Translations under genes and position numbers: made by a program | Notes under the pieces: generated by a model | Told to the model about the DNA's origin: nothing | Databases searched by the model: none | The model's input: only the letters and a program-made list of their open reading frames with translations | Origin: JAHEEL01 sp963785245 | Lineage (GTDB): Bacteria > Actinomycetota > Acidimicrobiia > Spongiisociales > UBA5794 | Reading direction: 5' to 3' | DNA length: 64,000 bases | NCBI GenBank assembly: GCA_963785245.1 | Contig: CAWAUO010000005.1 | Location: forward strand, 67,263 to 131,262 | Shown here: positions 8,626 through 16,582 of the stretch, in pieces | How the letters are laid out: each line of letters begins with the position of its first letter | How positions within the stretch are numbered: the first letter of the stretch is position 1

Positions 8626-10932
8626 GTGAGATCGATGGTGCTCGGTGCCGGAGGCGCAGGCGGGCTTGCCCCGCCGTTGACCGAGCATGAGATCCTTGTA
8701 CTCCTGGTGCAGCTGGTCTTGCTGATCGGCACGGCCCGCATCATGGGGGGACTGTTCAAGCGGATCGGCCAACCCGCCGTGGTGGGCGAGTTGCTCGCGG
8801 GCGTGATGCTGGGTCCTACGCTCTTCGGCCGGATCGCGCCGGCTGCCTACGAGTGGGTTTTCGGCGACGAGGTCGTTCAGGCGGTGGTGTTCGGTTTCGC
8901 CTGGATCGGCGTGATTCTGTTGCTCGTGGTGATCGGCTACGAAACCGATCTGGCGATCATCGCCCGATTCCGCAAGGCCGCCGGATGGGTTTCGGCCGGC
9001 GGCTTCGTCGTTCCCATGGTGGTGATGGGTGGCCTCGCGCTTGCGGTCCCCGGCACCTTCGTCGGGGACGGAACCAGCCGTCAGCTGTTCGCTGGGTTCT
9101 TTGCCTTGGCGCTTTCGGTGTCTGCGCTGCCGGTCGTCGGAAGGATCCTTCACGACTTAGGCTTGTTGCGTCGCAACTTCGGTCAGATCACGCTCGCGGC
9201 CGGCATGGCGATGGACGCTGTCGGCTGGCTCCTTCTGGCGGCCCTTACGGGGATCGCGCTCGACGGATTCCGCGTCGATCTTCTTGCGCGTTCCTTTGGG
9301 GGGTTGGTGGTCTTCCTCGCCGTTGCTGTCACGGCAGGGCGATGGCTCCTCGACCGGGTGATGCGGTATGTCCTCGATCGCGGATCCAGCGTCACAGCAG
9401 CCCTGACCGTGAGCGTGCTGGCTGCGCTCATCGGCGGGATCGTGACCCAGGCGCTGCAACTCGAGGCCATCCTCGGTGCCTTCCTGGTTGGCATCCTGCT
9501 GGCTTCGACTCGGCACCAACTTCCTGAAGTCCGTCGGACGCTCGAGGTCGTGACCGCCGCGCTGTTCGCCCCGATCTTCTTTGCGTTCAGCGGCCTTAGG
9601 GTGGATCTCGGCCTTCTTCGCTCCGGGTCCGCATTGACCTGGACGATCGCCCTGGTGGTGGCGGCGATCGGGGCCAAGATGGTCGGATCGGTCGCCGGGG
9701 CGCGCCTCGCCGGCGTTCGGGGGAGGGAGGCGCTCGCTCTCGGGGCCGGGCTGTCGGCGCTGGGGGCAATGGGGATCGTGGTGGCGCTGGTGGCGCTCAA
9801 CGTAGGTGTTGTGAGCGTCGCGGGCTACACGGTTCTGGTGGTAGCAGCGATCGCAACGTCGATGGCGGCGCCGCTGTTGCTCCGCTGGGTCGTGCACGGT
9901 TGGGAGGTCCCTGTGGAGGAGGCTGCTCGTCTCGAACGGGAGGCCGTCAGGGCAACCTCGGAAATCCTGGGGAGTCGCCGGATTCTGCTCCCGACCCGCG
10001 GGGGCGATAACTCCCGGTACGCCGCTCAAGTGGTTGCCGGCGCCTTCAGCGATGCCGATGTCACCGTCCTCGCAATCGACACCCCCGGCCGTCGCTCACT
10101 GTTTGGGCGGCGTACCGAGTCTCGTGCCGATCCCAGCGATGTGGATCTGGGCCTCGGTCCAATCCGGCATCGCATCGTTCGCATGCAATCGCGCGATCCG
10201 GCTGCCACGATCGCCCGGGAGGCGTCCCTTGGGTATGACACCCTGATCATCGGTGCATCCGCCGACGATCGGGGGGCAGTGGGACTGTTCTCGTCGACGG
10301 TTGACCGGATCCTCTCGCTGGTCGACATCCCGACCGTCGTCATGCGCCTCCCGGTTGGATCGGCGGTGAGCGATCACCCGAACCGCGTGCTGGTACCCGT
10401 CGTGGCGAGCCGGTCGTCGAGGGCGGCAGAAGAGGTTGCGTTCGCGGTCCTTCAGGGGACGGGCGGCAGCGCAGTCGCGGTCCACGTCGTGAGCCGCCCC
10501 CAAGACCAGGGCATCATGTTCGACGACGTCACCGAGACCGGGACGCTGGAGATGGCTGAGGCAGTGACCTCGAACGCGGTCGCGTTCGGTCAACGCCTCG
10601 GCGTCGCCGTCGAGGGCTCGGTTCGTGTCGCCTCGAATGCTGAAGAGGAGATCGTTGGTCTCGCCAACGGCGGCCAATTCGACCTCTTGGTTGTCGGTGC
10701 TTCCAACCGTCCGCTGACCGACCGTCCGTACCTCGGTCATCGAGTCCACTACATCCTGGAGCACACCGACATCCCCGTCGCCGTCGTAGCGCTTCCCAGT
10801 CGCAGCGGTGCCACTCATCGGAGTGAGGGTGCTCGTGCCGATGCGGATGGCCTCGCGGCGGGTACGCCCCCGAAGGCGACACCCGACACATCGATCATGC
10901 AACCACGGTCGGGTAGCGACAAGTCGGAGTAG
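8626..10932 (+). CDS. CPA2-type cation:proton antiporter with C-terminal Usp domains
   Basis: 768 residues. Start GTG 8626 follows GAAGGTGG; ATG 8635 is an alternative. Residues about 20-425 form 11-13 hydrophobic helices of a Na+/H+ exchanger (KefB/CPA2 type), opening with RIGQPAVVGELLAGVMLGP, a classical signature of the first helices. The C-terminal 300 residues are soluble and carry two Usp-like repeats, ILLPTRGGDNSRYAAQVVAG and VLVPVVASRSSRAAEEVAF, each followed by an LIIGAS/LVVGAS strand. Role: cytoplasmic-membrane cation or K+ efflux gated by the cytosolic Usp module (inference). Four bases separate it from the next gene, so they form an operon. Confidence 0.9.
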   Translation: MRSMVLGAGGAGGLAPPLTEHEILVLLVQLVLLIGTARIMGGLFKRIGQPAVVGELLAGVMLGPTLFGRIAPAAYEWVFGDEVVQAVVFGFAWIGVILLLVVIGYETDLAIIARFRKAAGWVSAGGFVVPMVVMGGLALAVPGTFVGDGTSRQLFAGFFALALSVSALPVVGRILHDLGLLRRNFGQITLAAGMAMDAVGWLLLAALTGIALDGFRVDLLARSFGGLVVFLAVAVTAGRWLLDRVMRYVLDRGSSVTAALTVSVLAALIGGIVTQALQLEAILGAFLVGILLASTRHQLPEVRRTLEVVTAALFAPIFFAFSGLRVDLGLLRSGSALTWTIALVVAAIGAKMVGSVAGARLAGVRGREALALGAGLSALGAMGIVVALVALNVGVVSVAGYTVLVVAAIATSMAAPLLLRWVVHGWEVPVEEAARLEREAVRATSEILGSRRILLPTRGGDNSRYAAQVVAGAFSDADVTVLAIDTPGRRSLFGRRTESRADPSDVDLGLGPIRHRIVRMQSRDPAATIAREASLGYDTLIIGASADDRGAVGLFSSTVDRILSLVDIPTVVMRLPVGSAVSDHPNRVLVPVVASRSSRAAEEVAFAVLQGTGGSAVAVHVVSRPQDQGIMFDDVTETGTLEMAEAVTSNAVAFGQRLGVAVEGSVRVASNAEEEIVGLANGGQFDLLVVGASNRPLTDRPYLGHRVHYILEHTDIPVAVVALPSRSGATHRSEGARADADGLAAGTPPKATPDTSIMQPRSGSDKSE

Positions 10933-10936
10933 AGCA

Positions 10937-11257
10937 ATGAACAGCGAGCAGCGCAGAACGTGGACGTTCCTCACCAACCATGCGAGGGTGCTCATCCTGA
11001 TTGCCGAGACGCCCACCATCCGACTTCGCGACATCGCCGCTCAGATCGGAATCACCGAGCGTGCCACTCAGCGGATCGTCGGAGATCTCGAAGCCGAGGG
11101 ACACCTCTCGCATGAGAAGGAAGGGCGGCGTAATCACTACAGCCTCCATCCCGACGCGCACCTCCGGCACCCCCTCGAGAGTGAGATTGAGATCGGCCAG
11201 CTCGTTGAGTTCATCTCCAGCCGCGGCGTTTCCACCAGGACACCGAACTCGACCTGA
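10937..11257 (+). CDS. winged-helix (MarR/ArsR-like) transcriptional regulator
   Basis: 106 residues. Helix-turn-helix IRLRDIAAQIGITERATQRIVGDLEAEGHL with wing HEKEGRRNHYSLHP, then a short LRHPLESEIEIGQLVEF tail typical of a small actinobacterial winged-helix family. Starts 4 nt after the antiporter stop, so it is probably co-transcribed and may regulate that operon (inference). No strong ribosome site of its own; translation may be coupled. Confidence 0.8.
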   Translation: MNSEQRRTWTFLTNHARVLILIAETPTIRLRDIAAQIGITERATQRIVGDLEAEGHLSHEKEGRRNHYSLHPDAHLRHPLESEIEIGQLVEFISSRGVSTRTPNST

Positions 11258-11817
11258 GTCGTCTCCTGTGCGGACCCAAGCAAGGCTCTCGCGACCACTG
11301 ACTGGGCGATAGCGGTGTTCACCGGCTCGGCTCGGAATCGACCGACGATGGCGGCGAGCATCATCACAGCCATGAAGGCAACGAAGATGATGAAGAGCGG
11401 GTGCCTTCAGCGGACGGTGCTGGACGACAGTTGGGATGTGATCACGCTGTCGTCATCGTCGACGGCGACGAGCAGCCGGCGATTCTCGGGCGGGAGTTGA
11501 ATCGGGCAGAACGGGCAGTCCGCTCCGGTCTCGCGGTCTTCTCTTCGAACTGACTGTTGACCGATGGGACAGGGGGTCTGTCCATGGGCAATGACCCTGG
11601 TCGCCACGCGGTGCGTCTCCCTCCATCGCCGTGGCAAGGCTGGTTGTGACAACGGAGGATGCTCCTCCGCGCTCTCAGGTGTGGTCGTCCCAGGTCGCGA
11701 CGGGAGGATTCCAACTCCGAGAACCTACGATTGGCGGATGGGCACCAGGCGATCGAGGAACCATGGGCGCGTCCGTCCGCGCGCACCGACCCGGGGGTCG
11801 GCGGCACCCGGTCTGAT
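11258..11817. other. region without a confidently supported gene
   Basis: About 560 bp. On the minus strand an open frame downstream of a TGA at 11407-11409 encodes a very hydrophobic stretch (FIIFVAFMAVMMLAAIVG) from ATG 11373, but it runs antisense into the winged-helix gene and has no ribosome site. A plus-strand frame feeds into the pentapeptide fragment. I cannot support a gene here. Confidence 0.4.
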
Positions 11818-12153
11818 GTGCCCGCGCTGGTCACCGACTTCGACGGCTGTGTCTTCCGGCTTGCGAACCTTCGAATGGTGAGCCTGCAGCGGGTGGCGTT
11901 CATTGGATGCACAATCGAGGACGTCGATGCATACGGCGCCGACCTCGAGGACGTCTCGTTCCACGACTCGACGTTGTCCGCGTTCAGCATCGATCAGGCC
12001 ACTGCCACACGTGTCGATCTGCGTAGATGTACGCCGTTGGGGCTCACCGCAATTGCGCGCCTTGATGGCTTCCTCATCTCCGAAGCTCAGTTGCTCGCGC
12101 TCGCGCCGCAGCTTGCGGCGGCGGCGGGGCTGACGATCGAAGCGGACGCGTGA
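11818..12153 (+). pseudogene. pentapeptide-repeat protein, probable 5'-truncated fragment
   Basis: About 111 residues from the GTG at 11818. DFDGCVFRLANLRMVSLQ, then FIGCTIEDVDAYGADLEDV and FHDSTLSAFSIDQ, show the A(D/N)LxX periodicity of a right-handed quadrilateral beta-helix. The C-terminus SEAQLLALAPQLAAAAGL is the usual capping tail of an actinobacterial subfamily. Related proteins have roughly 80-100 more residues of repeats in front. The frame upstream is open but not repeat-like and no start signal is evident. I read it as the 3' part of a truncated gene; a short functional protein is the alternative. Confidence 0.5.
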
Positions 12154-12340
12154 CCGGCGGTGGGTGATACCCGGCGATTCGACTCCGGATCGAGGGCGCT
12201 GCGCCCCGATGTGGGCCCTTCCGGGCCGACGCGGTATCAGGGTTGATCAGGGTCGACATAGGGGGATACCCGATACCGCACGGCGCAGCCAGATCGCATG
12301 ATGGGGTCATCAAACATATCTCGAAAGGAGATGACATCTG

Positions 12341-12715
12341 ATGACTACCACACAACCAACCACCGTCGCTCCCGCATCAACGATCAGCGGTGAAGCAAAG
12401 GGATGGGCGGCCCTGAGCCACCTCTCGGCCTTCGTGATGTTCCTCGGCGTACCGTCGCTCGTCGGGCCGTTCGTGGCCTGGATCTGGAAGCGAGACCTTC
12501 CGTATGTCGACGAGCAGGGCAAGGAGGCGTTGAACTTCAACATCTCGTTCTTGATCTACGGTGTCGTTTCGGCGCTCCTGATCCTCGCCCTGGTCGGCAT
12601 TGTGCTCCTCCCGATCGTCTTCGTCACCTGGTTCGTCCTGGTGATCGTGGCGGCCGTGAGGGCGTCCGCAGGGGAGGACTACCGGTACCCGTTCACGATC
12701 CGCTTCATCCGCTGA
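12341..12715 (+). CDS. DUF4870 membrane protein
   Basis: 124 residues; ATG 12341 follows GAAAGGAG. Three hydrophobic segments: SHLSAFVMFLGVPSLVGPFV, then the conserved WKRDLPYVDEQGKEALNFNISF linker, then two long helices. This is the DUF4870/Tic20-like architecture, in which the charged DEQGKEALNFQ motif lies between helices 1 and 2. Function is not established for the family; location is the cytoplasmic membrane. It is followed by a strong terminator shared with the convergent ATP-grasp gene. Confidence 0.88.
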   Translation: MTTTQPTTVAPASTISGEAKGWAALSHLSAFVMFLGVPSLVGPFVAWIWKRDLPYVDEQGKEALNFNISFLIYGVVSALLILALVGIVLLPIVFVTWFVLVIVAAVRASAGEDYRYPFTIRFIR

Positions 12716-12738
12716 TCGGAGCACACCTGTCGACCGTT

Positions 12739-12775
12739 GCACGAACCCCGAGAGCCTCGCTCTCGGGGTTCGTGC
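12739..12775. terminator. strong bidirectional hairpin terminator
   Basis: Perfect 17-bp inverted repeat (12739-12755 and 12759-12775) with a 3-nt loop CTC, between two convergent genes. There is no pronounced T tract on either side, but the stem is long and GC-rich. Confidence 0.8.
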
Positions 12776-12829
12776 GTCTCGCGTGGTTCTCAATCCGGCG
12801 CCCCGGTCGCGTCATCGAGATGCTCCGCT

Positions 12830-13804
12830 TCAGACAGCGGCGTACTCGGCGGTGCGTGCACGCTCGACGATGAAGTCGACGAGATTGACGAAGGGGTCGA
12901 ACCCGATGATCGTCGGGGCGTCCGCAACGAAGTTCGACAGAGCGTTGATGTCGTAGAAGCTCGCCTCGCCCGTTCGCTCGTCGATCAGGTACTCGACCCC
13001 GCCGAGGTCTGCACCCGTCGCTGCGAGCGCCCGGCCTGCTTCGCGGATGACCGACTCAGGCGGCTGGAATTCCTCGATCGGGAGTTCGCGTCCGGACACC
13101 CCATCGGCGAAGCCGGGCAGTTCGCAGTAGTCGGCGGGGCAGAGGTTGAACGAGTTCGGCGTGAGAGAGATCCTGATTGCGTACAGAAACTCGCCGTCGA
13201 GGAACTCGACCCTGACGATTGAATTGCCGACCGGTGTGAGGTGCTCCTGGACCAGCGCGGTGTGGTCGGGGCCGAACTCGAACTCGTCGGCGTCGGCTGC
13301 ACGCCGGAGCTCTGCCGCGTTCTCGAACGAGACGATGCCCGCTCCGCTCCCGCCGATGTTGGGCTTCACCAGGACCGGATAGATCAGGCCGTGGGCGGCG
13401 GCCACGGCTTCGTCCGGGTGGTTGATCACCCGAGCCCGGGGGTGGGCCACACCGAGGCGTTCGAGAAGCCGCAACTGCCGCGCCTTCGAGATCTCGTGGC
13501 CGTAGGCAAGGGAACCGTTGATGACGGGTACCCCGACGTCCTCGAGGTAACGGAGATAGTCGAGCGTTGAAAAGACGGCGGTCCGGCTGTTGCGCAGCCA
13601 GGATGACGGGCTCATCCGGTTGACGACGAGGCTGTAGCCGGGTTCGGTGACCGACGGGTCGTAGCGGAGGAGGTTCGCATCGACGGGTTCATAGGGGATG
13701 CCCCGACGATCGAGTTCAGCGAACAACGGCATGAACCATTGGGGGTGCTCGTACAGAAGCCCGATGGGGCGTTGCAGGGGTGTGGGGTTGGTCGTCGACA
13801 ACAA
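12830..13804 (-). CDS. ATP-grasp ligase (RimK-like)
   Basis: 324 residues. Chosen start is TTG 13804, seven nt after AGGAG; the frame is open upstream but without a ribosome site. N-terminal domain begins RPIGLLYEHPQWFMPLFAEL. ATP-grasp features: VLVKPNIGGSGAGIVSF (glycine-rich loop), VQEHL, and the metal-site segment FYDINALSNFVADAP. Known family role: ATP-dependent carboxylate-amine or thiol ligation through an acylphosphate. It could make a peptide-like cofactor or modify a protein tail; no neighbour identifies the substrate. It is convergent with the DUF4870 gene. Confidence 0.85.
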   Translation of the reverse strand: MLSTTNPTPLQRPIGLLYEHPQWFMPLFAELDRRGIPYEPVDANLLRYDPSVTEPGYSLVVNRMSPSSWLRNSRTAVFSTLDYLRYLEDVGVPVINGSLAYGHEISKARQLRLLERLGVAHPRARVINHPDEAVAAAHGLIYPVLVKPNIGGSGAGIVSFENAAELRRAADADEFEFGPDHTALVQEHLTPVGNSIVRVEFLDGEFLYAIRISLTPNSFNLCPADYCELPGFADGVSGRELPIEEFQPPESVIREAGRALAATGADLGGVEYLIDERTGEASFYDINALSNFVADAPTIIGFDPFVNLVDFIVERARTAEYAAV

Positions 13805-14142
13805 GGGCAAGCTCCTGTTCTGGTGAGGGGTATTGGATCGGCAGACGCATGGGGGAGGGCTCCCGAGAACCTCTCGAACGGTTGCGTCGTCAGGAGCGAT
13901 GGCGACGAGTCGCGACAGGCTCCGGGCGGATCGCCCGAGAGCTGCTACACGCGCAACACCACCGTTCTGTGACCAACACCGTTTCAACCATACCGATGCG
14001 ACCCGACCGCGGAGCGGTCGATTCCGCAGCAGGAGTATCGGGCGCAGACGTTGGCTTCAACCGGGTGGACCCCGGGCCCCAAGCATGGCACGGAGGCGAG
14101 AAAGTTAGTTATCAAACGGGACAGTATGGTAATGTATTAAAC
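13805..14142. other. divergent intergenic region
   Basis: 338 bp between the ATP-grasp and TetR starts. No recognisable gene; shadow frames only. The AT-rich last 40 bases hold the TetR promoter. Confidence 0.5.
14130..14135 (+). promoter_or_regulatory. -10 box of leaderless TetR gene
   Basis: TAATGT ends 7 nt before the ATG at 14143, in a locally AT-rich stretch, with no ribosome site. A -35 is not clear. Confidence 0.5.
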
Positions 14143-14772
14143 ATGCTGAAAACACCGACCTCAGTGCGCCCGCGGCGAGGACGCCCGCGCGACCCGGCCG
14201 TCGATCGAGCAATCCTCGAATCGGCTCGTGAGGTCCTGGCGCGGCGAGGCTTCACCGGCACGTCAATGGACGAGATCGCTCGGACGGCCGGCGTGGGCAA
14301 GGACACGCTGTACCGCAGGTGGAAGTCGAAAGAGTTGCTCGTGCAACATCTTCTCACCGTGCTGGCAGCCGAGAACGACCCCGTGCCGGCAGACGATGAT
14401 CCGAGGTACTCGCTCTTCGTGTTCCTCCAGGACGTCGTGCGCTTGAACACACGTTCCGATTTCGGAGCGATCCTGGCGGGGATCGTTGGCGAATCGGCGC
14501 GGAATCCGGGATTGGCCGCTGCATTCCACCAGTTCTGGGGCGAGCGCCGCCGTGTCGCGGGCGACCTCGTACGTCGGATCGTCAACCCGCACACCTCGAA
14601 CCAAGAGATCGACCGGATCCTGGATCACGTCCTCGGTCCCATCTACTACCGCCTTCTCCTCTCCGGCGACCCCATCGACGACGAGTACCTCTGGGACCTC
14701 GTCATCTCGCTGCCGTGGTCTGCCGACGAATCAGCCAATCAAGACGAAACCACACGAAGAGAGACGAAATGA
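14143..14772 (+). CDS. TetR family regulator
   Basis: 209 residues. A basic leader (RPRRGRPRDP) precedes the TetR helix-turn-helix AILESAREVLARRGFTGTSM / DEIARTAGVGKDTLYRRWKSKELLV. The C-terminal domain resembles the TetR_C family of AcrR-type regulators. Its stop overlaps the next start (ATGA at 14769-14772), so it is translationally coupled to a Usp-like protein. Upstream sequence is AT-rich with a -10 box 7 nt before the start, indicating a leaderless message. Ligand unknown. Confidence 0.9.
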   Translation: MLKTPTSVRPRRGRPRDPAVDRAILESAREVLARRGFTGTSMDEIARTAGVGKDTLYRRWKSKELLVQHLLTVLAAENDPVPADDDPRYSLFVFLQDVVRLNTRSDFGAILAGIVGESARNPGLAAAFHQFWGERRRVAGDLVRRIVNPHTSNQEIDRILDHVLGPIYYRLLLSGDPIDDEYLWDLVISLPWSADESANQDETTRRETK

Positions 14773-15197
14773 AGACACAGGAACACATCGTTGCCGTGGT
14801 CGAACCGGCCCGTGACGGGGAAGCGGCACTCGACGTCGCACAGAAGGTCGTCAGTCGTGGAGGGCAGGCCACCGTTGTGGTTCTTGTCTCCCGTAAGACC
14901 ATGAGCGACGTGCGGGACTTCGCTGAGTCCGAGAGCCTCACCGTTCCGGACGCGACCGAGATCTTTTTCGATCGTCTCGCTGAGATGTACGTGTCGATGA
15001 TCGGTAGCTCCACCGCAATCTCCGTCGTCACCGAGAACGCCTCCTCCGGCCGATCCGTGTTCGAGTTGGCCTCACGCATCCGGCCAACCTCAATCGTCAT
15101 GCCCCAGCGGGTGGCAAATCAGCGGAGCTGGCGGTCATCGGTTGCCCGGTCCGCGGTCCCGGTACTGATCACGCCGCCCATCGCCACAGCAGCCTGA
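14769..15197 (+). CDS. Usp-like alpha/beta protein
   Basis: 142 residues, starting within the TetR stop (ATGA). The fold reads like a short universal stress protein: beta strand HIVAVVEPARDGEAALDVA at the N-terminus, central QATVVVLVS strand, and a final strand region ending ARSAVPVLITPP, the typical Usp terminal strand. The glycine-rich ATP motif is not obvious, so it may be a non-nucleotide-binding Usp. Role probably in stress response with the coupled TetR (inference). Confidence 0.65.
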   Translation: MKTQEHIVAVVEPARDGEAALDVAQKVVSRGGQATVVVLVSRKTMSDVRDFAESESLTVPDATEIFFDRLAEMYVSMIGSSTAISVVTENASSGRSVFELASRIRPTSIVMPQRVANQRSWRSSVARSAVPVLITPPIATAA

Positions 15198-15295
15198 ATC
15201 GCGCGTTGCCGGGGTCGACGGGTCCGAAGCGACGTCCGCGCGGCGCGGATTCCCCGCGTAGGGTCGGCATCTCCGGGATGTGAGGGAGATTCACC

Positions 15296-15691
15296 ATGGG
15301 TTGGAAGAACATCGTTCTCTGGGTGCTGCAGTGGTTCTTCGGCATCTACTTCATCGCGATCGGGGTCATGCACTTCAGTGTCCCCGACGGTCTTCCCGCA
15401 ATGATGGAATGGATGTACCAACTCGACGACACGATGCACGTCGTGGCTGGGATCGCCGAAATCCTCGGAGGTATTGGCTTGATTCTGCCGAGCATCACCC
15501 GAATCCAGCCACAGCTGACGGTGATTGCCGCAGCTGGACTCGTGCTGGTGATGATTGGAGCCGTGGTCTTCCACGCCAACCGTGGCGAAGGCGCCTCGAT
15601 CGCCACGAACGTGATTATCGGGGCGCTCATGGCGTTCGTTGCCTACGGACGCTGGAAGATCGCTCCGATCCAACCGCGTCAAGAGCGCTGA
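15296..15691 (+). CDS. DoxX-like membrane protein
   Basis: 131 residues; ATG 15296 follows GAGGGAGA. Four hydrophobic helices: WVLQWFFGIYFIAIGVMHF, VVAGIAEILGGIGLILPSI, LTVIAAAGLVLVMIGAVVF and NVIIGALMAFVAYGRW. The helix pattern and the GIAEILGGIGLILP motif match the DoxX/DUF417-like family, poorly characterised four-helix membrane proteins linked to redox or detoxification in some species. No operon partner is evident. Confidence 0.8.
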   Translation: MGWKNIVLWVLQWFFGIYFIAIGVMHFSVPDGLPAMMEWMYQLDDTMHVVAGIAEILGGIGLILPSITRIQPQLTVIAAAGLVLVMIGAVVFHANRGEGASIATNVIIGALMAFVAYGRWKIAPIQPRQER

Positions 15692-15711
15692 CGCCGCGCT
15701 GCGCTCACGGT

Positions 15712-15732
15712 CCGTTCTGAATCACAGGACGG
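15712..15732. terminator. weak hairpin between convergent genes
   Basis: CCGTTCTG / CAGGACGG with a 5-nt loop and one wobble pair, between the DoxX-like gene and a small minus-strand gene. Confidence 0.35.
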
Positions 15733-15758
15733 CCGTCCCGGCGCGGCACGCCTGCTGT

Positions 15759-15941
15759 TCAGCTGCCGAGGGCGGAGAAGACCTCGTAGACCATGAAGGC
15801 CGGCCAGAAGAGGCCCTGGATGAACGACAGTACGTACTCCCAGAACGTGTCCGCCTGCTGCCAGTAATAGACGAAGGCGCCGAAGATGCCGAGGCCGTAG
15901 ATCGCACCTCCGCCGGCAGCGCCTGCACCGTTCGAACTCAT
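15759..15941 (-). CDS. small conserved actinobacterial membrane protein
   Basis: 60 residues; ATG 15941 is favoured because GAAGGGG lies at the right distance, whereas the GTG two codons upstream would be too close. After a Gly/Ala-rich start the body reads IYGLGIFGAFVYYWQQADTF then a second hydrophobic stretch FIQGLFWPAFMVYEVF. I recognise this layout as a small two-helix membrane protein common in actinobacteria, function unknown. Confidence 0.75.
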   Translation of the reverse strand: MSSNGAGAAGGGAIYGLGIFGAFVYYWQQADTFWEYVLSFIQGLFWPAFMVYEVFSALGS

Positions 15942-16011
15942 GGGCACCCCTTCTCGCTGATGTGCTGAGCGTACACGCTCCCCATCCCGCCGAGGCTACC
16001 CCGACGCCGCG

Positions 16012-16527
16012 TCACTCGCCGGTGTGACCGTCGATGGCCTGACGGATGAGGTCGGCGTGGCCGAGGTGCCGGGCATACTCCTCGATCAGGTGGATCAGGA
16101 TCCATCGAACGCTGTAGAACGCCCGGTCGCACTGCTCCACGTCGTCGAGGTCGGCTGTCCGGAAGACAAGATCCGCAGCGTTAGTCTCCCGTCGAAACGT
16201 CTCGAGGGCGTCGGTCAACGTGGCGTCTGCTGGGGGATGGAAGTCGCCGTCGACGTCCCCGTCCGGATGCGCGTCTCGCGAGTAGATCGGGCTCACGTCG
16301 AGGCCGAGGAGCGACCGCTGCGCCCACCCCCGTTCTACTTCGGAGGCGTGGCGGATCAGTCCAAGCATCGTGAGGTCGCTCGGTGGACACGTCGCCATGC
16401 GGGCCTGATCGTCGGTGAGACCGGCCGTCTTGCGGACCAAGAAGGTCCGCTGGTGACCGAGGAACGCCAGGAGCGTGGTTTTCTCGTCGGCAACCGCCAC
16501 TTCGTCTTTGGGCCAGAGATCGTTCAT
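16012..16527 (-). CDS. DinB/DUF664 family protein
   Basis: 171 residues. Four-helix-bundle features of the DUF664/DinB superfamily: LLAFLGHQRTFLVRKTAGL, the RHASEVERGW helix carrying a conserved His near the metal site, and the C-terminal LIHLIEEYARHLGHADLIRQ with two further His residues. The H...H-xxx-H arrangement is a putative metal site. Known relatives include mycothiol-dependent enzymes in actinobacteria; a thiol-dependent isomerase or transferase role is possible. The start ATG 16527 is leaderless-type, 6 nt after TAGGTT. Confidence 0.85.
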   Translation of the reverse strand: MNDLWPKDEVAVADEKTTLLAFLGHQRTFLVRKTAGLTDDQARMATCPPSDLTMLGLIRHASEVERGWAQRSLLGLDVSPIYSRDAHPDGDVDGDFHPPADATLTDALETFRRETNAADLVFRTADLDDVEQCDRAFYSVRWILIHLIEEYARHLGHADLIRQAIDGHTGE

Positions 16528-16533
16528 CCGGCA

Positions 16534-16539
16534 AACCTA
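16534..16539 (-). promoter_or_regulatory. -10 box of leaderless DUF664 gene
   Basis: TAGGTT on the minus strand, 6 nt before the ATG at 16527; no ribosome site. Confidence 0.45.
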
Positions 16540-16582
16540 CCCGGCCGGACGAGCCCATGCCTTCACGATCTCGCCAACTTGC

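Noticed and set aside
11137..11373. Minus-strand frame with a strongly hydrophobic N-terminus (FVAFMAVMMLAAIVG)
   Set aside because: It overlaps the winged-helix gene antisense by about 120 bp and lacks a ribosome site; the hydrophobic part alone is not enough to support a gene.
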